A stretch of DNA of 42,287 bases from VRUE01 sp044867925 (GTDB lineage Bacteria; Actinomycetota; Thermoleophilia; Solirubrobacterales; 70-9): positions 1 through 42,287 of the forward strand of contig JBIOVV010000095.1 of NCBI GenBank assembly GCA_044867925.1, given 5' to 3'. The first letter of the stretch is position 1. Every line of letters starts with the position of its first letter. Positions 8,954-17,061 of this stretch are shown piece by piece. Made by a program: the position numbers and the translations under genes. Under the pieces are notes generated by a model. That model had not been told where the DNA came from, made no database searches, and saw only the letters and a list, made by a program, of their open reading frames with translations.

Positions 8954-9915
8954 CAGCCCTTGCCCCGCTCGAGCTCGATCCGCGCCATCGCGGCGGCGCC
9001 GATCATGCCGGCGTCGGGGCCCAGCTCGGCGGCGACCACGGGGATGCGCTTCATCGGCGGCAACGCTCGCGCCTCCAGCTCGCGCCTGGCCGGGTCGAGC
9101 AGAAGATCGCCGGCGGCGATCACGCCGCCGCCGATCACGAAGACCTCGGGCTCGAAGATGTTGGCGAAGCTGGTCAGGGCGACGCCGAGTCGCGAGCCGA
9201 TCAGGTCGAAGACCGCGCGCGCGGTGGCGTCGCCGCCGAGGGCCGCCTCGGTGACCGCCTTGCCGTCGATCTCCTCTCCCGCGGCGAGCGCCGACCCCAG
9301 CGCCGACCCCGGCTCGCGCTCCGCCGCCGCTCGACCCTCGCGGCCAAGCGCGGTGCCGGAAGCCAGCGTCTCGACGCAGCCCCTGCCCGGGCAGTTGCCT
9401 TGGCAGGGCGGCCCGTCTGCCTCGATCACCGTATGACCCAGCTCGGCCCCGGCCCCGGTGGCGCCGCGATAGACCTCGCCGCCGAGGATCAGGCCGCCGC
9501 CGATCCCGGTGCCGATCGTCAGCATCACCGCGTTTTCGGTCCCCCGCGCGGCGCCGTGGAGGTGCTCGGCGAGAGCGGCAACGGTCGCGTCGTTGTCGAC
9601 GAAGACGGGCAGGCCGGTGCGCTCGCCGGCGATCTCGCGGATCGGCAGGTCGTCGAGCGGCAGGTTGACCGCGGAGATCGCGATGCCGCGCTCGTGGTCG
9701 ATCGTGGCTGGAATCCCCAGGCCAACCGCGGCGACCCCTGGGCGCTCCCCGCGGGCCTCTTCGACCTCGCGGATCAAAAGCTCGACCAGCTCGTCCTCCG
9801 TCTGGCCGGTCGAGGCCTCACGGCTCTCCCAGAGCACCTTCGAATCGGGGTCGAGGACGCCGAGCAGCATCTTCGTGCCGCCCAGGTCGACGCCGATGAT
9901 TTCCCCTGCACTCAT
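8953..9915 (-). CDS. ROK-family glucokinase
   Basis: Cytoplasmic sugar kinase of the ROK family, 320 residues, most likely ATP- or polyphosphate-dependent glucokinase feeding glycolysis. It shows the ATP loop DLGGTK near the N-terminus, the substrate motif FVDNDATVAAL with the catalytic Asp, and a GTGIGGG phosphate loop. The ROK zinc site is GAELGHTVIE followed by CQGNCPGRGC. No N-terminal helix-turn-helix is present, so it is an enzyme and not a NagC/XylR-type repressor. Divergent from the LytR-CpsA-Psr gene 65 bases away. TACGAA lies 6 bases before the ATG, a weak leaderless-type -10. Glucose is the likely substrate, but another hexose cannot be excluded. Confidence 0.9.
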   Translation of the reverse strand: MSAGEIIGVDLGGTKMLLGVLDPDSKVLWESREASTGQTEDELVELLIREVEEARGERPGVAAVGLGIPATIDHERGIAISAVNLPLDDLPIREIAGERTGLPVFVDNDATVAALAEHLHGAARGTENAVMLTIGTGIGGGLILGGEVYRGATGAGAELGHTVIEADGPPCQGNCPGRGCVETLASGTALGREGRAAAEREPGSALGSALAAGEEIDGKAVTEAALGGDATARAVFDLIGSRLGVALTSFANIFEPEVFVIGGGVIAAGDLLLDPARRELEARALPPMKRIPVVAAELGPDAGMIGAAAMARIELERGKG

Positions 9916-9980
9916 ACGAGCTTCGTAGCAGGGTAGAGGCGGGCGACCGCGGGCATCGGCATCATTCCCGGCAGTCTTTC

Positions 9981-11216
9981 ATGGCCGACAATGGCGAGCA
10001 GCAGCCCTCCGGGCCGCCCGAGTACAAGGTCTACCGGTCCCGGAAGGGCCGCTTGTCCGGGTTGCGGTCCCCCGATCTCTCCGGCTTGCGGGAGCGGACT
10101 CCGCGCGCGCCGAAGTGGTGGCGGCGGGGCAAGGAACCGGAGCCCGAGCATGTCGGGCCGCCTCGCCGCTGGACCGGCAAGCGGGTGCTCAAGTGGGTCG
10201 GGCTGGCGGCGCTGGGCTGGATCCTGCTCAGCTTCCTCGCCTTCGCGGTCTCGGCCCAGCTGCAGGCGTTCAAGCTTTCGGGCGAAGCGAAGGACGCGCT
10301 GCACGGCAACCCGCTGCTGCTGCCCAGCGCCCAGACGATCCTCGTGCTCGGCACCGACGCCCGCCCGCCCGATACCCAGGAGCCCGGCGCCCCCCACAAG
10401 CAGAAGTGCTTCGAGCAGCAGTCGCACGGCGACGCTCCGCACGACGGCTGCGAAGCCGGTGAATACCGGGCCGACACGCTGATGCTGATCCGCGCCGGCG
10501 GCGGCGCCTTCCGCAAACTCTCGATCCCGCGCGACAGCTACGCCGAGATCCCCGGCCAGAGCCCGCAGAAGATCAACGGCGCCTACGCCTTCGGCGGCGC
10601 CAAGGCGCAGATCGAAGCGGTCGAAAACTTCCTCGACATCGAGATCGACCACGTCGCGATCGTCAACTTCACCGGCTTCGAAGACCTGATCGACGCGGTC
10701 GGCGGGGTCGAGGTCGACGTCCCCCACAAGCTCTGCGCCGACATCTCCGGCGGCGCCGGCGGCGGCCAGGGCGGCGTGACGCTGCGACTGCGCAAGGGGG
10801 AGAACACCCTCGACGGCGAAAAGGCGCTCGCCTACTCGCGCGTGCGCAAGCCGAGCGAATGTCCCGGTCCCGGCAAGAGCGCCTACTCGCTCGGCTACAA
10901 CGACTTCGACCGCGAGCAGGCGCAGCAGGCGGTGATCAACGGCATCAAGGGCCGGCTCACCGACCCACTCCGCCTCCCCTACAACTTCATCCACGGCCCG
11001 ATCATCGGCTGGGACGCGCCCAAAGCCTTCGTCAGCGACATGGGCTTCCTGACCATGCCGCAGCTCGTCCTCTCCGCCGCGATCGGCGGCAGCGGCCCCA
11101 CCGACGTGCTCTGCGCCGGAGCCGACTCGGGCTGCGACCCAGAAGGCCCCGGCGGCAGCATCGAAGTGCCGGAGTCGACCCGCCGCCGCGCCGTCGACCG
11201 CCTGCTCAACGGCTAG
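9981..11216 (+). CDS. LytR-CpsA-Psr (LCP) family cell-wall glycopolymer transferase
   Basis: Membrane-anchored protein of 411 residues. The N-terminal 65 residues are basic and proline-rich and cytoplasmic, one membrane helix follows (about 71-91), and the rest is extracellular. The LCP domain (about 115-330) has the expected blocks LVLGTDARPPD, RADTLMLIR, KLSIPRDSY, KINGAYAFGG, IDAVGGVEVDVP and LDGEKALAYSRVRK. LCP enzymes attach anionic glycopolymers such as arabinogalactan or teichoic-acid-like chains from lipid carriers to peptidoglycan. An insertion with three cysteines (KQKCFEQQ to DGCEAGEY) precedes the conserved RADT block and may form a disulfide. The C-terminal 80 residues, including a Cys pair near DVLCAGADSGC, are less conserved. 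A palindromic repeat follows the stop. Confidence 0.93.
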   Translation: MADNGEQQPSGPPEYKVYRSRKGRLSGLRSPDLSGLRERTPRAPKWWRRGKEPEPEHVGPPRRWTGKRVLKWVGLAALGWILLSFLAFAVSAQLQAFKLSGEAKDALHGNPLLLPSAQTILVLGTDARPPDTQEPGAPHKQKCFEQQSHGDAPHDGCEAGEYRADTLMLIRAGGGAFRKLSIPRDSYAEIPGQSPQKINGAYAFGGAKAQIEAVENFLDIEIDHVAIVNFTGFEDLIDAVGGVEVDVPHKLCADISGGAGGGQGGVTLRLRKGENTLDGEKALAYSRVRKPSECPGPGKSAYSLGYNDFDREQAQQAVINGIKGRLTDPLRLPYNFIHGPIIGWDAPKAFVSDMGFLTMPQLVLSAAIGGSGPTDVLCAGADSGCDPEGPGGSIEVPESTRRRAVDRLLNG

Positions 11217-11248
11217 CCGCCCGCCCACACGCGCCGGAACCCGCTGTC

Positions 11249-11289
11249 GATCGATCTGCCCCCGTATGCGCGGGGCAATCGATCAGTCG
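11249..11289. repeat. Palindromic repeat, family 2, copy A
   Basis: Inverted arms 11249-11262 and 11272-11284 (GATCGATcTGCCCC with GGGGCAATCGATC, one bulged base), loop around GTATGCG, then AGTCG. It sits between the convergent LCP and FmdB genes and overlaps the FmdB stop codon. The right part CAATCGATCAGTCG is identical in the copies at 17048 and 18004. Confidence 0.75.
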
Positions 11290-11606
11290 CTGGTCGTCGA
11301 CGCCTTCGGCTTGGAGTCGCCGGAGGACTTCGAGTCGCTCGACTTGGAGTCACTCGAGCTCTCTCCCGACGACCCCTTCGACTCGCTCGATCCCTCCGAG
11401 CCCGAACCGTTGGCGGCAGCGCCCTTCTTCTTCTTGCCGTAGTCGGTGTTGTAGAAGCCGGAGCCCTTGAAGTGGACGGCGACCGGGTGCAGGACGCGCA
11501 CCGCCGGGGCGCCGCACTCCTGGCACTCCGTCAGCGCATCGTCGCTCATCCGCTGGATCACGTCGAAGACGTGTCCGTTGTCGCATTTGTACTCGTAGAT
11601 CGGCAT
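11283..11606 (-). CDS. FmdB-family zinc-ribbon protein with Ser-rich tail
   Basis: Small putative regulatory protein of 107 residues. It begins MPIYEYKC, the FmdB/CxxC_CXXC_SSSS start. The usual first knuckle CxxCG is CDNGH here, so the second Cys is missing and His is next to it; the second knuckle CQEC is intact. Zinc binding would therefore use three Cys plus His, or fail. The C-terminal 55 residues are low-complexity Ser/Gly/Lys/Asp repeats. The ATG at 11606 is preferred over upstream starts; a GATAAT hexamer lies 9 bases before it and no ribosome binding site is seen. The family function is unknown despite the name from formamidase operons. The divergent neighbour is glyS. Confidence 0.85.
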   Translation of the reverse strand: MPIYEYKCDNGHVFDVIQRMSDDALTECQECGAPAVRVLHPVAVHFKGSGFYNTDYGKKKKGAAANGSGSEGSSESKGSSGESSSDSKSSDSKSSGDSKPKASTTSD

Positions 11607-11677
11607 CGCGGCGGGATTATCGCAGCCGGCCCCGGGGAGCCCCGCCCTCGGCCCCGCCGTCTCTATACGGTTCCCCC

Positions 11678-13066
11678 GTGGCAACCGCCGAGGAGAATCG
11701 CCCCACCGACGTCTCGATGGAGGAGATCGTCGCCCTCTGCAAGCGCCGCGGCTTCGTCTTCCCCTCCTCGGAGATCTACGGCGGGCTCGGCTCGACCTAC
11801 GACTACGGCCACTACGGGGTGCTGCTCAAGAACAACGTCAAGGCCGAGTGGTGGCGGGCGATGCTGCAGGAGCGCGACGACATCGTCGCGCTCGACTCGG
11901 CGATCCTCCAGCACCCGCGGGTCTGGGAGGCGTCGGGGCACCTCGAGGGCTTCACCGACCCGCTCGTCCAGTGCCTCGGCAAGTGCAAGAAGCGCTGGCG
12001 CGAAGACCATCTGCGCGAGGCGGTCGAGGCCGACGGCGGCGATCCCGGCGCCGAGCTGCGCTGTCCCGAGTGCGGCGGCGAGCTCTCCGAGCCGCGCCAG
12101 TTCAACCTGATGTTCGAGACCCACGTCGGCCCGGTGGCCGGCGAGGGCTCCGAGGTCTACCTGCGCCCGGAGACCGCCCAGGGCATCTTCATCAACTTCA
12201 AGAACGTGCTCGGCTTCGCCCGCAAGAAGCCGCCCTTCGGCATCGCCCAGATCGGCAAGTCCTTCCGCAACGAGATCACCCCGGGCAACTTCATCTTCCG
12301 CACCCGCGAGTTCGAGCAGATGGAGATGGAGTTCTTCGTGCCGCCCGCCGAGGCCGAGCGCTGGTACCGGACCTGGATCGAAGAGCGCGAGCGCTGGTAC
12401 ACCGAGCTCGGCATCCGCCCCGAGTTCCTCCGCGTCCGCCCCCACGACGCCGACGAGCTCTCCCACTACTCCTCGGGCACCAGCGACGTCGAGTACCTCT
12501 TCCCGATCGGCTGGTCGGAGCTGGAGGGGATCGCCAACCGCGGCGACTTCGACCTCACCCAGCACGCCAACTTCAGCGGCGAGAAGCTCGAGTACTTCGA
12601 CCAGCAGAGCAAAGAGCGCTACGTCCCCCACGTGATCGAGCCCGCCGCCGGCGCCGATCGCGCCACCCTCGCCTTCCTGGTCGACTCCTACGACGTCGAG
12701 GAGGTGGAGGGCCGCCGCCGCACCGTGCTGCGCCTCCACCCCTGCCTCGCCCCGGTCAAGGCCGCGGTCCTGCCTCTCGTCTCCAAGGACGGCCTGCCCG
12801 AGAAGGCCCGCGAGCTCTTCGCCGAGATCCGCAAGCGGGTCCCCGCCGAGTTCGACGAGGGCGGCTCGATCGGCAAGCGCTACCGCCGCCAGGACGAGAT
12901 CGGCACCCCTTGGGGCATCACCGTCGACCACCAGACGATGGAAGACGACACCGTCACCCTGCGCGACCGCGACTCGCTGGAGCAGACGCGAGTCGGGGTC
13001 GCCGGCTTGGCGGACGACCTAGCCGCCCGCCTCGCCCAGCCCTGGCGCAGCCCGAAGCTCAGCTGA
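11678..13066 (+). CDS. glyS: Glycyl-tRNA synthetase (class II, single-chain dimeric type)
   Basis: Charges tRNA-Gly in the cytoplasm; 462 residues, the usual length of the bacterial alpha2 enzyme. It has the glycine-specific N-terminus IVALCKRRGFVFPSSEIYGG, GSTYDYGHYG, motif 2 around FGIAQIGKSFRNEITPGNFI, and motif 3 in the GSIGKRYRRQDEIGTPWGIT region. An insertion with CLGKCKK and CPECGGE cysteines (about residues 98-130) could bind zinc. Start is GTG at 11678 with no Shine-Dalgarno; TACGGT lies 6 bases upstream, which fits leaderless transcription. The VOC gene converges with a one-base gap after the stop, leaving no space for a separate terminator. Confidence 0.97.
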   Translation: MATAEENRPTDVSMEEIVALCKRRGFVFPSSEIYGGLGSTYDYGHYGVLLKNNVKAEWWRAMLQERDDIVALDSAILQHPRVWEASGHLEGFTDPLVQCLGKCKKRWREDHLREAVEADGGDPGAELRCPECGGELSEPRQFNLMFETHVGPVAGEGSEVYLRPETAQGIFINFKNVLGFARKKPPFGIAQIGKSFRNEITPGNFIFRTREFEQMEMEFFVPPAEAERWYRTWIEERERWYTELGIRPEFLRVRPHDADELSHYSSGTSDVEYLFPIGWSELEGIANRGDFDLTQHANFSGEKLEYFDQQSKERYVPHVIEPAAGADRATLAFLVDSYDVEEVEGRRRTVLRLHPCLAPVKAAVLPLVSKDGLPEKARELFAEIRKRVPAEFDEGGSIGKRYRRQDEIGTPWGITVDHQTMEDDTVTLRDRDSLEQTRVGVAGLADDLAARLAQPWRSPKLS

Positions 13067-13067
13067 G

Positions 13068-13439
13068 CTACGAGCCGCCCTCGATCAAGCCGATCACGTT
13101 GCCCTCGGGGTCGGTGAACTGGCCGAGGACCATGCGGCCCATAATCGTCTCGGGGCCCATCACGCGGGAGCCGCCGAGGGACTCGGCCTTGGACAGGGCC
13201 TCCTCGACGCTGGGGACTTCGACGTAGAAGGTGACGTGGCCGTCGTAGCCCTCGGGGCCCTGGCCGATGCCGCCGCCGAGGCCGATGCCTTCGGCGTTGC
13301 TGTTGGCCTCGCGGTCGACCAAGCCGTATTTCATCTCGTTCTCCGCGTTGACGTCCCAGTCGAAGAGCTCGGCGTAGTAGCTCTGCAGCTTCTCGCCGTC
13401 CTTGCCGACCACCTCGAAGTGAACCACTGGCTGTCCCAT
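13068..13439 (-). CDS. VOC-family (glyoxalase/bleomycin-resistance-like) protein
   Basis: Cytoplasmic protein of 123 residues made of two beta-alpha-beta-beta-beta modules. It begins VVHFEVVGKDGEKLQSYYAELFDW and ends FTDPEGNVIGLIEG, both hallmarks of the vicinal oxygen chelate superfamily. Possible metal ligands are His7, a residue in the middle GHVTFYVEV strand and Glu in IGLIE. The substrate is unknown; such proteins include glyoxalases, epimerases and simple binding proteins. A strong ribosome binding site (GGAGGAGG) precedes the ATG at 13439. It lies 29 bases after the winged-helix gene on the same strand and may be co-transcribed with it. Confidence 0.88.
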   Translation of the reverse strand: MGQPVVHFEVVGKDGEKLQSYYAELFDWDVNAENEMKYGLVDREANSNAEGIGLGGGIGQGPEGYDGHVTFYVEVPSVEEALSKAESLGGSRVMGPETIMGRMVLGQFTDPEGNVIGLIEGGS

Positions 13440-13468
13440 CTCGCCTCCTCCGGTTTGACTGGCGCCGT

Positions 13469-14533
13469 TCAGGCGTTCGCCATGAACCGTTCCACATCGG
13501 CGGCGTCGGCGGCAAGCGCCGCGCCGGCCTGCTTGGTGATGCGGCCGAGCGGCTCGATCGTGACTTTGCCGCGGGCGAGGCGCCAGGTGCCGACCGCGCG
13601 GCCCTTGACCATCGCGAAGGGCTTGAAGATGCCGTTGAGAGTGACCAGGTGCGTCTGCTTGCCGAGCACGGCCTCGCGCGAGGTCCAGCCCAGCAGGACG
13701 GGCTCGAAGGCGCCGAGCAGTCGCGGGCCGGGGACCTCGGCGACGGGCGGGTGAGCGGCGAGGTGGACCAGGCCGTCGTCGCGCTGGACCAGCTCCGGGG
13801 CGATCGCGGCGAGGCCGGCGCGCGCGTCGCGCAAGGGCAGGCCCGCCCAGCGAGCGAGGTCGCGGTCGTCGGCGGGCGCGTGACCGACCAGATAGCGCCG
13901 GGCCAGCTCGGCCAGCGCCTTGTCGCGATCGACTTTGGGCTGTCGCCCCAGCCAGTCGCGGACCAGGACGTAGGCGTGGTCCTTGCCGACCATCGGCCCG
14001 CGCACGGCCACGCCCCGCACCGCCGCCAGGAAGAGGAGGTGGATCAGCGCCTGTCCCCCGGTGGGGACGCCGGCGGAATCGAGCCGCTCGCGCAGCTGGT
14101 GCCTGGTAAGCGGCCCCTCCCCGACCAGGGCGCGTTCGATCGTCTCCACGGCAAGCTCGCCCTGCTGCGGAGACATCCCCTCCTGCTGCAGGCGCCGCTT
14201 GCACGAGGTGTGCAGGGGCGGCGTCGTCAGCGCCTGCAGCCAAGGGTAGTCCTCGCTGCGAACGAGGTGGAGCGTGCCGCGGTTGAGCCAGGTGATCAGC
14301 AGCGAGCGCTCCTCGCTCAGCGCCCGGTCGAGGTCGGCGGCGGTCAGACCCTCGCTGCGGGCGCGCACGGCCAATCGTGCCCCCCGCGGGTCCTGCCCCT
14401 GCACCGCGAGCAGGCGCTCGACCACGGCGCCCGGCGCGCGGGCAGCGGGGCCGGCCAGGCCCTGGGCGGCGAATCGCTCGGCGAAGATCGAGGCGGTGGG
14501 CACGCCTGCAGATGATGCCGTGCTCCTCGCCAC
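13469..14533 (-). CDS. Winged-helix DNA-binding protein (AlkZ/YcaQ-like, HTH_42)
   Basis: Protein of about 354 residues matching the HTH_42 group, which includes the DNA glycosylases AlkZ and YcaQ that unhook interstrand crosslinks. Typical segments are VVERLLAVQGQDPRGARLAVRARS, ITWLNRGTLHLV near residue 85, and the C-terminal GWTSREAVLG...HLVTLNGIFKPFAMVKGRAVGTW. The related QxQ/QxD catalytic motif could be the QGQD stretch near residue 47. Most relatives in actinobacteria are uncharacterised, so glycosylase activity is inference. The start is uncertain: GTG at 14533 has no clear ribosome binding site, and GTG at 14503 is also possible. Confidence 0.8.
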   Translation of the reverse strand: MARSTASSAGVPTASIFAERFAAQGLAGPAARAPGAVVERLLAVQGQDPRGARLAVRARSEGLTAADLDRALSEERSLLITWLNRGTLHLVRSEDYPWLQALTTPPLHTSCKRRLQQEGMSPQQGELAVETIERALVGEGPLTRHQLRERLDSAGVPTGGQALIHLLFLAAVRGVAVRGPMVGKDHAYVLVRDWLGRQPKVDRDKALAELARRYLVGHAPADDRDLARWAGLPLRDARAGLAAIAPELVQRDDGLVHLAAHPPVAEVPGPRLLGAFEPVLLGWTSREAVLGKQTHLVTLNGIFKPFAMVKGRAVGTWRLARGKVTIEPLGRITKQAGAALAADAADVERFMANA

Positions 14534-14616
14534 GAAGGCGACAGGTCGGCTGGGCAGGCTCGCGAAGACTGCATGGAGGCTGCCTGCCTAGAGCAGCGAC
14601 CGCAGAGGTGCTGGGG

Positions 14617-15144
14617 CTATTCGACCGCGAGCAGGTCGATCACGAAGATCAGCGTTTCGTTCGGGCCGATCACCGGTGGAGAACCCGCCGGGCCGTAGGC
14701 GAGGTTTGCCGGGATGGTCAGCTCGCGCCGGCCCCCGACCTTCATCCCGGCGACGCCCTGGTCCCAGCCTTTGATCACTTCGCCGGCGCCCAGGGGGAAG
14801 CTGAAGGGTTCGTTGCGGCTCCAGGAAGAGTCGAACTCTTCTTCGCTGTCATAGCCGACGCCGACGTACTGGACCGTCACCTGGTCACCCGCTTTGGCCG
14901 TGGCGCCGGTGCCCTTTTCGAGTTCTTTGATCTCGAGCGTCTTCGGCGGCGCGCCGTCGGGCACGGACACCGTCGGCTTCGTCTTTTCACCGCTCGAACC
15001 CGATTCGGTTTTCGGCGCTTCCGTCGTTGCGGTCGATTCCGTGGTCGCGGTCGATGCGGCTGAATCCGACGAGGAGTCGTCGTCGCCGCAGCCCACCGCG
15101 AAGAGGGCGACGCATGCGATCAGGATCAAGGTCAGGCGCTTCAC
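14617..15144 (-). CDS. FKBP-type peptidyl-prolyl isomerase, lipoprotein
   Basis: Exported lipoprotein of 175 residues. The signal peptide ends in the lipobox FAVGC with the lipidated Cys19, followed by a Ser/Thr/Asp-rich linker (about 20-65). The FKBP domain (about 68-175) shows GTGATAKAGDQVTVQYVGVG, FSFPLGAGEVIKGWDQGVAGM, GRRELTIPANLAYG and the C-terminal TLIFVIDLLAV. It would catalyse prolyl cis-trans isomerisation on proteins folding outside the membrane. The start is GTG at 15144. It is 11 bases downstream of the PRC-barrel-like gene, so the two may share a transcript. Confidence 0.92.
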   Translation of the reverse strand: MKRLTLILIACVALFAVGCGDDDSSSDSAASTATTESTATTEAPKTESGSSGEKTKPTVSVPDGAPPKTLEIKELEKGTGATAKAGDQVTVQYVGVGYDSEEEFDSSWSRNEPFSFPLGAGEVIKGWDQGVAGMKVGGRRELTIPANLAYGPAGSPPVIGPNETLIFVIDLLAVE

Positions 15145-15155
15145 GGCGGCAGATC

Positions 15156-15431
15156 CTACGCGACGTCCCGGGGACGCGGCAGCTCCCTCGCTTCGCCGGC
15201 GTCGAGCTTGAGCACGACGCCCCCCTCGCGGATCTCGCCGACCTCGGGCGCATCGACGAATCGGCGGCCGCCGGGGCCGGGCTTCGTATCGATGACGATC
15301 CCGTCGAAGATGTCGGTCCCGGAGTCGCGCTGGACCCGTACGACCTTGCCCAGCCGCTCGCCGTCGCTGGAGAAGACCGCGACGCCGCGACCGAGCACGA
15401 GGTAGGAAATCGGCGGACCCAGATCCTCCAT
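15156..15431 (-). CDS. Small PRC-barrel-like protein
   Basis: Protein of 91 residues resembling a PRC-barrel or DUF2171 domain: YLVLGRGVAVFSSDGERLGKVVRV, then FDGIVIDTKPG and a closing REGGVVLKLDA strand. Such small beta-barrels occur in RNA-processing factors, photosynthetic reaction centres and stress proteins; no specific role can be read. The ATG at 15431 is favoured because TAGGGT lies exactly 7 bases upstream, a leaderless promoter arrangement. The acyl-CoA synthetase gene is divergent, with its own TAGACT hexamer in the 56-base gap. Confidence 0.65.
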   Translation of the reverse strand: MEDLGPPISYLVLGRGVAVFSSDGERLGKVVRVQRDSGTDIFDGIVIDTKPGPGGRRFVDAPEVGEIREGGVVLKLDAGEARELPRPRDVA

Positions 15432-15487
15432 TTGCCCGACCCTAGCGAACCGCTTTTCCTTCGCAGCCCTAGACTGCGACACGGGAG

Positions 15488-16987
15488 ATGGGACTGAACC
15501 TGGCATCGCTGCTGGTCGATAGCGCCGAACGGGCGCCGGAGATGCCGGCGATCCGCCTCGGCGACACGGAGCTGAGCTACGGCGAGCTGGACGAGCGCAG
15601 CGCCCGCCTGGCGGCGCTGCTGCGCGCGAAGGGCGTCGAGCCCGGCGATCGGGTCGGAGTGATGCTCCCCAACGTCCCCGAGTTCCCGATCGCCTACTAC
15701 GGGGCGCTGCGCGCCGGCGCCGTCGTAGTGCCGATGAACGTGCTGCTGAAGCGGCGCGAGATCGCCTTCTACCTGGAGGACTCGGGCGCGAAGCTGCTGC
15801 TCGCCTGGCACGGCTTCGCGCAGGAGGCGCGCGATGGCGCCGCCGATGCCGGCGCCGAGCTGATCGAGGTCGAGCCGGATGGCTTCTCCTCGCTGCTGGC
15901 CGAGCACGAGCCCACCGCCGAGGTCCACGAGACGGCCGAGGACGACACCGCGGTGATCCTCTACACCTCTGGCACCACCGGCAAGCCCAAGGGTGCCGAG
16001 CTGACCCACCTCAACCTCTTCCGCAATGCGGACGTCTCGAGTCGCACCACCTGCGAAGTCGCCGAGGGCAACGTCGTCCTCGGCGCCCTCCCCCTCTTCC
16101 ACTCCTTCGGCCAGACCGTCGGCATGAACGCCTCGCTCAAGGTCGGCGCCTGCCTGACGCTCGTGCCGAAGTTCGACCCCGGTGAGGCGCTGAGGACGAT
16201 GCAGCGCGACGGCGTCACCCACTTCTACGGCGTGCCGACGATGTTCGGGGCCCTGCTCCACCACCCCGAGCGCGAGAGCTACGACACCTCCTCGCTGCGC
16301 ACCTGCATCACCGGCGGCGCCTCGATGCCGGTCGAGGTCCTGCGCGGCTTCGAAGAGGCGATGGGCGCGGTCGTGCTCGAGGGCTACGGCCTCTCGGAGA
16401 CCTCACCGGTCGCCTGCTCCAACCATCCCGACGACGAGCGCAAGCCGGGTTCGATCGGCACCCCGATCGAAGGGGTCGAGATGCGGGTCGTCGACGAGAA
16501 CGACGAGGAGGTGGCCCAGGGCGAGGTCGGCGAGATCGTGATCCGCGGCCACAACATCATGAAGGGCTACTGGCAGCGCCCCGACGCCACCGAGGAGGCG
16601 ATGCGCGGCGGCTGGTTCCACAGCGGCGACATGGCCCGCACCGACGAGGACGGCTACTTCTACATCGTCGACCGCAAGAAGGACCTGATCATCCGCGGCG
16701 GCTATAACGTCTATCCGCGCGAGGTCGAGGAGGTGCTCTTCGAGCACCCGAAGATCCGCGAAGCCGCAGTCGTCGGCGTCCCCCACGACGAGTGGGGCGA
16801 GGAGATCGGCGCCGCCGTCGTCCTCCACGAGGGTGAGGAGCTGGCGCCCGAGGAAGTCAGCGCCTACGTCAAGGAGCGGATCGCCGCCTACAAGTACCCG
16901 CGCCTGGTCTGGTTCCTCGACGACCTCCCCAAGGGCCCCACGGGCAAGATCCTCAAGCGGGAAATCGACCCTCCCGCCTCCACCTGA
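15488..16987 (+). CDS. AMP-dependent acyl-CoA synthetase (long-chain fatty acid-CoA ligase type)
   Basis: Adenylate-forming enzyme of 499 residues that activates a carboxylic acid to acyl-AMP and then acyl-CoA. Key motifs: YTSGTTGKPKG (159-169), GGASMPVEVLRGFEEAMG, EGYGLSETSP, the hinge region GWFHSGDMARTDEDGYFYIVDRKKD, and the catalytic Lys487 in GPTGKILKRE. Length and motif spacing match fatty-acid or dicarboxylate ligases (FadD/MatB-like) rather than acetyl-CoA synthetase. The start is ATG at 15488 with GGGAG directly before it and TAGACT at 15470-15475, giving a leader of only about 5 bases. It may act with the aidB-type dehydrogenase, hydroxylase and SCP2 protein in lipid metabolism, but it stands alone here. 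Confidence 0.93.
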   Translation: MGLNLASLLVDSAERAPEMPAIRLGDTELSYGELDERSARLAALLRAKGVEPGDRVGVMLPNVPEFPIAYYGALRAGAVVVPMNVLLKRREIAFYLEDSGAKLLLAWHGFAQEARDGAADAGAELIEVEPDGFSSLLAEHEPTAEVHETAEDDTAVILYTSGTTGKPKGAELTHLNLFRNADVSSRTTCEVAEGNVVLGALPLFHSFGQTVGMNASLKVGACLTLVPKFDPGEALRTMQRDGVTHFYGVPTMFGALLHHPERESYDTSSLRTCITGGASMPVEVLRGFEEAMGAVVLEGYGLSETSPVACSNHPDDERKPGSIGTPIEGVEMRVVDENDEEVAQGEVGEIVIRGHNIMKGYWQRPDATEEAMRGGWFHSGDMARTDEDGYFYIVDRKKDLIIRGGYNVYPREVEEVLFEHPKIREAAVVGVPHDEWGEEIGAAVVLHEGEELAPEEVSAYVKERIAAYKYPRLVWFLDDLPKGPTGKILKREIDPPAST

Positions 16988-17019
16988 AAAACACCAGACC
17001 GGGGAGAAAAGGCAGCGGC

Positions 17020-17061
17020 CGATCTCTTTGCCACCGGATGCGTGGGTCAATCGATCAGTCG
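17020..17061. repeat. Palindromic repeat, family 2, copy B
   Basis: Central hairpin CCAC-CGGATGC-GTGG (17031-17045), then TCAATCGATCAGTCG. The right arm is conserved with the other copies; the left arm (around 17020-17030) has decayed. The start codon proposed for the DUF559 gene (17038) lies in the loop. The 21 bases 17041-17061 recur with one mismatch at 17997-18017, so they form direct repeats around the gene. Confidence 0.75.

Noticed and set aside
14553..14588. Inverted GGCAGGC/GCCTGCC between the winged-helix and FKBP genes
   Set aside because: Only 7-bp arms with a 22-base spacer in GC-rich DNA; could be chance.
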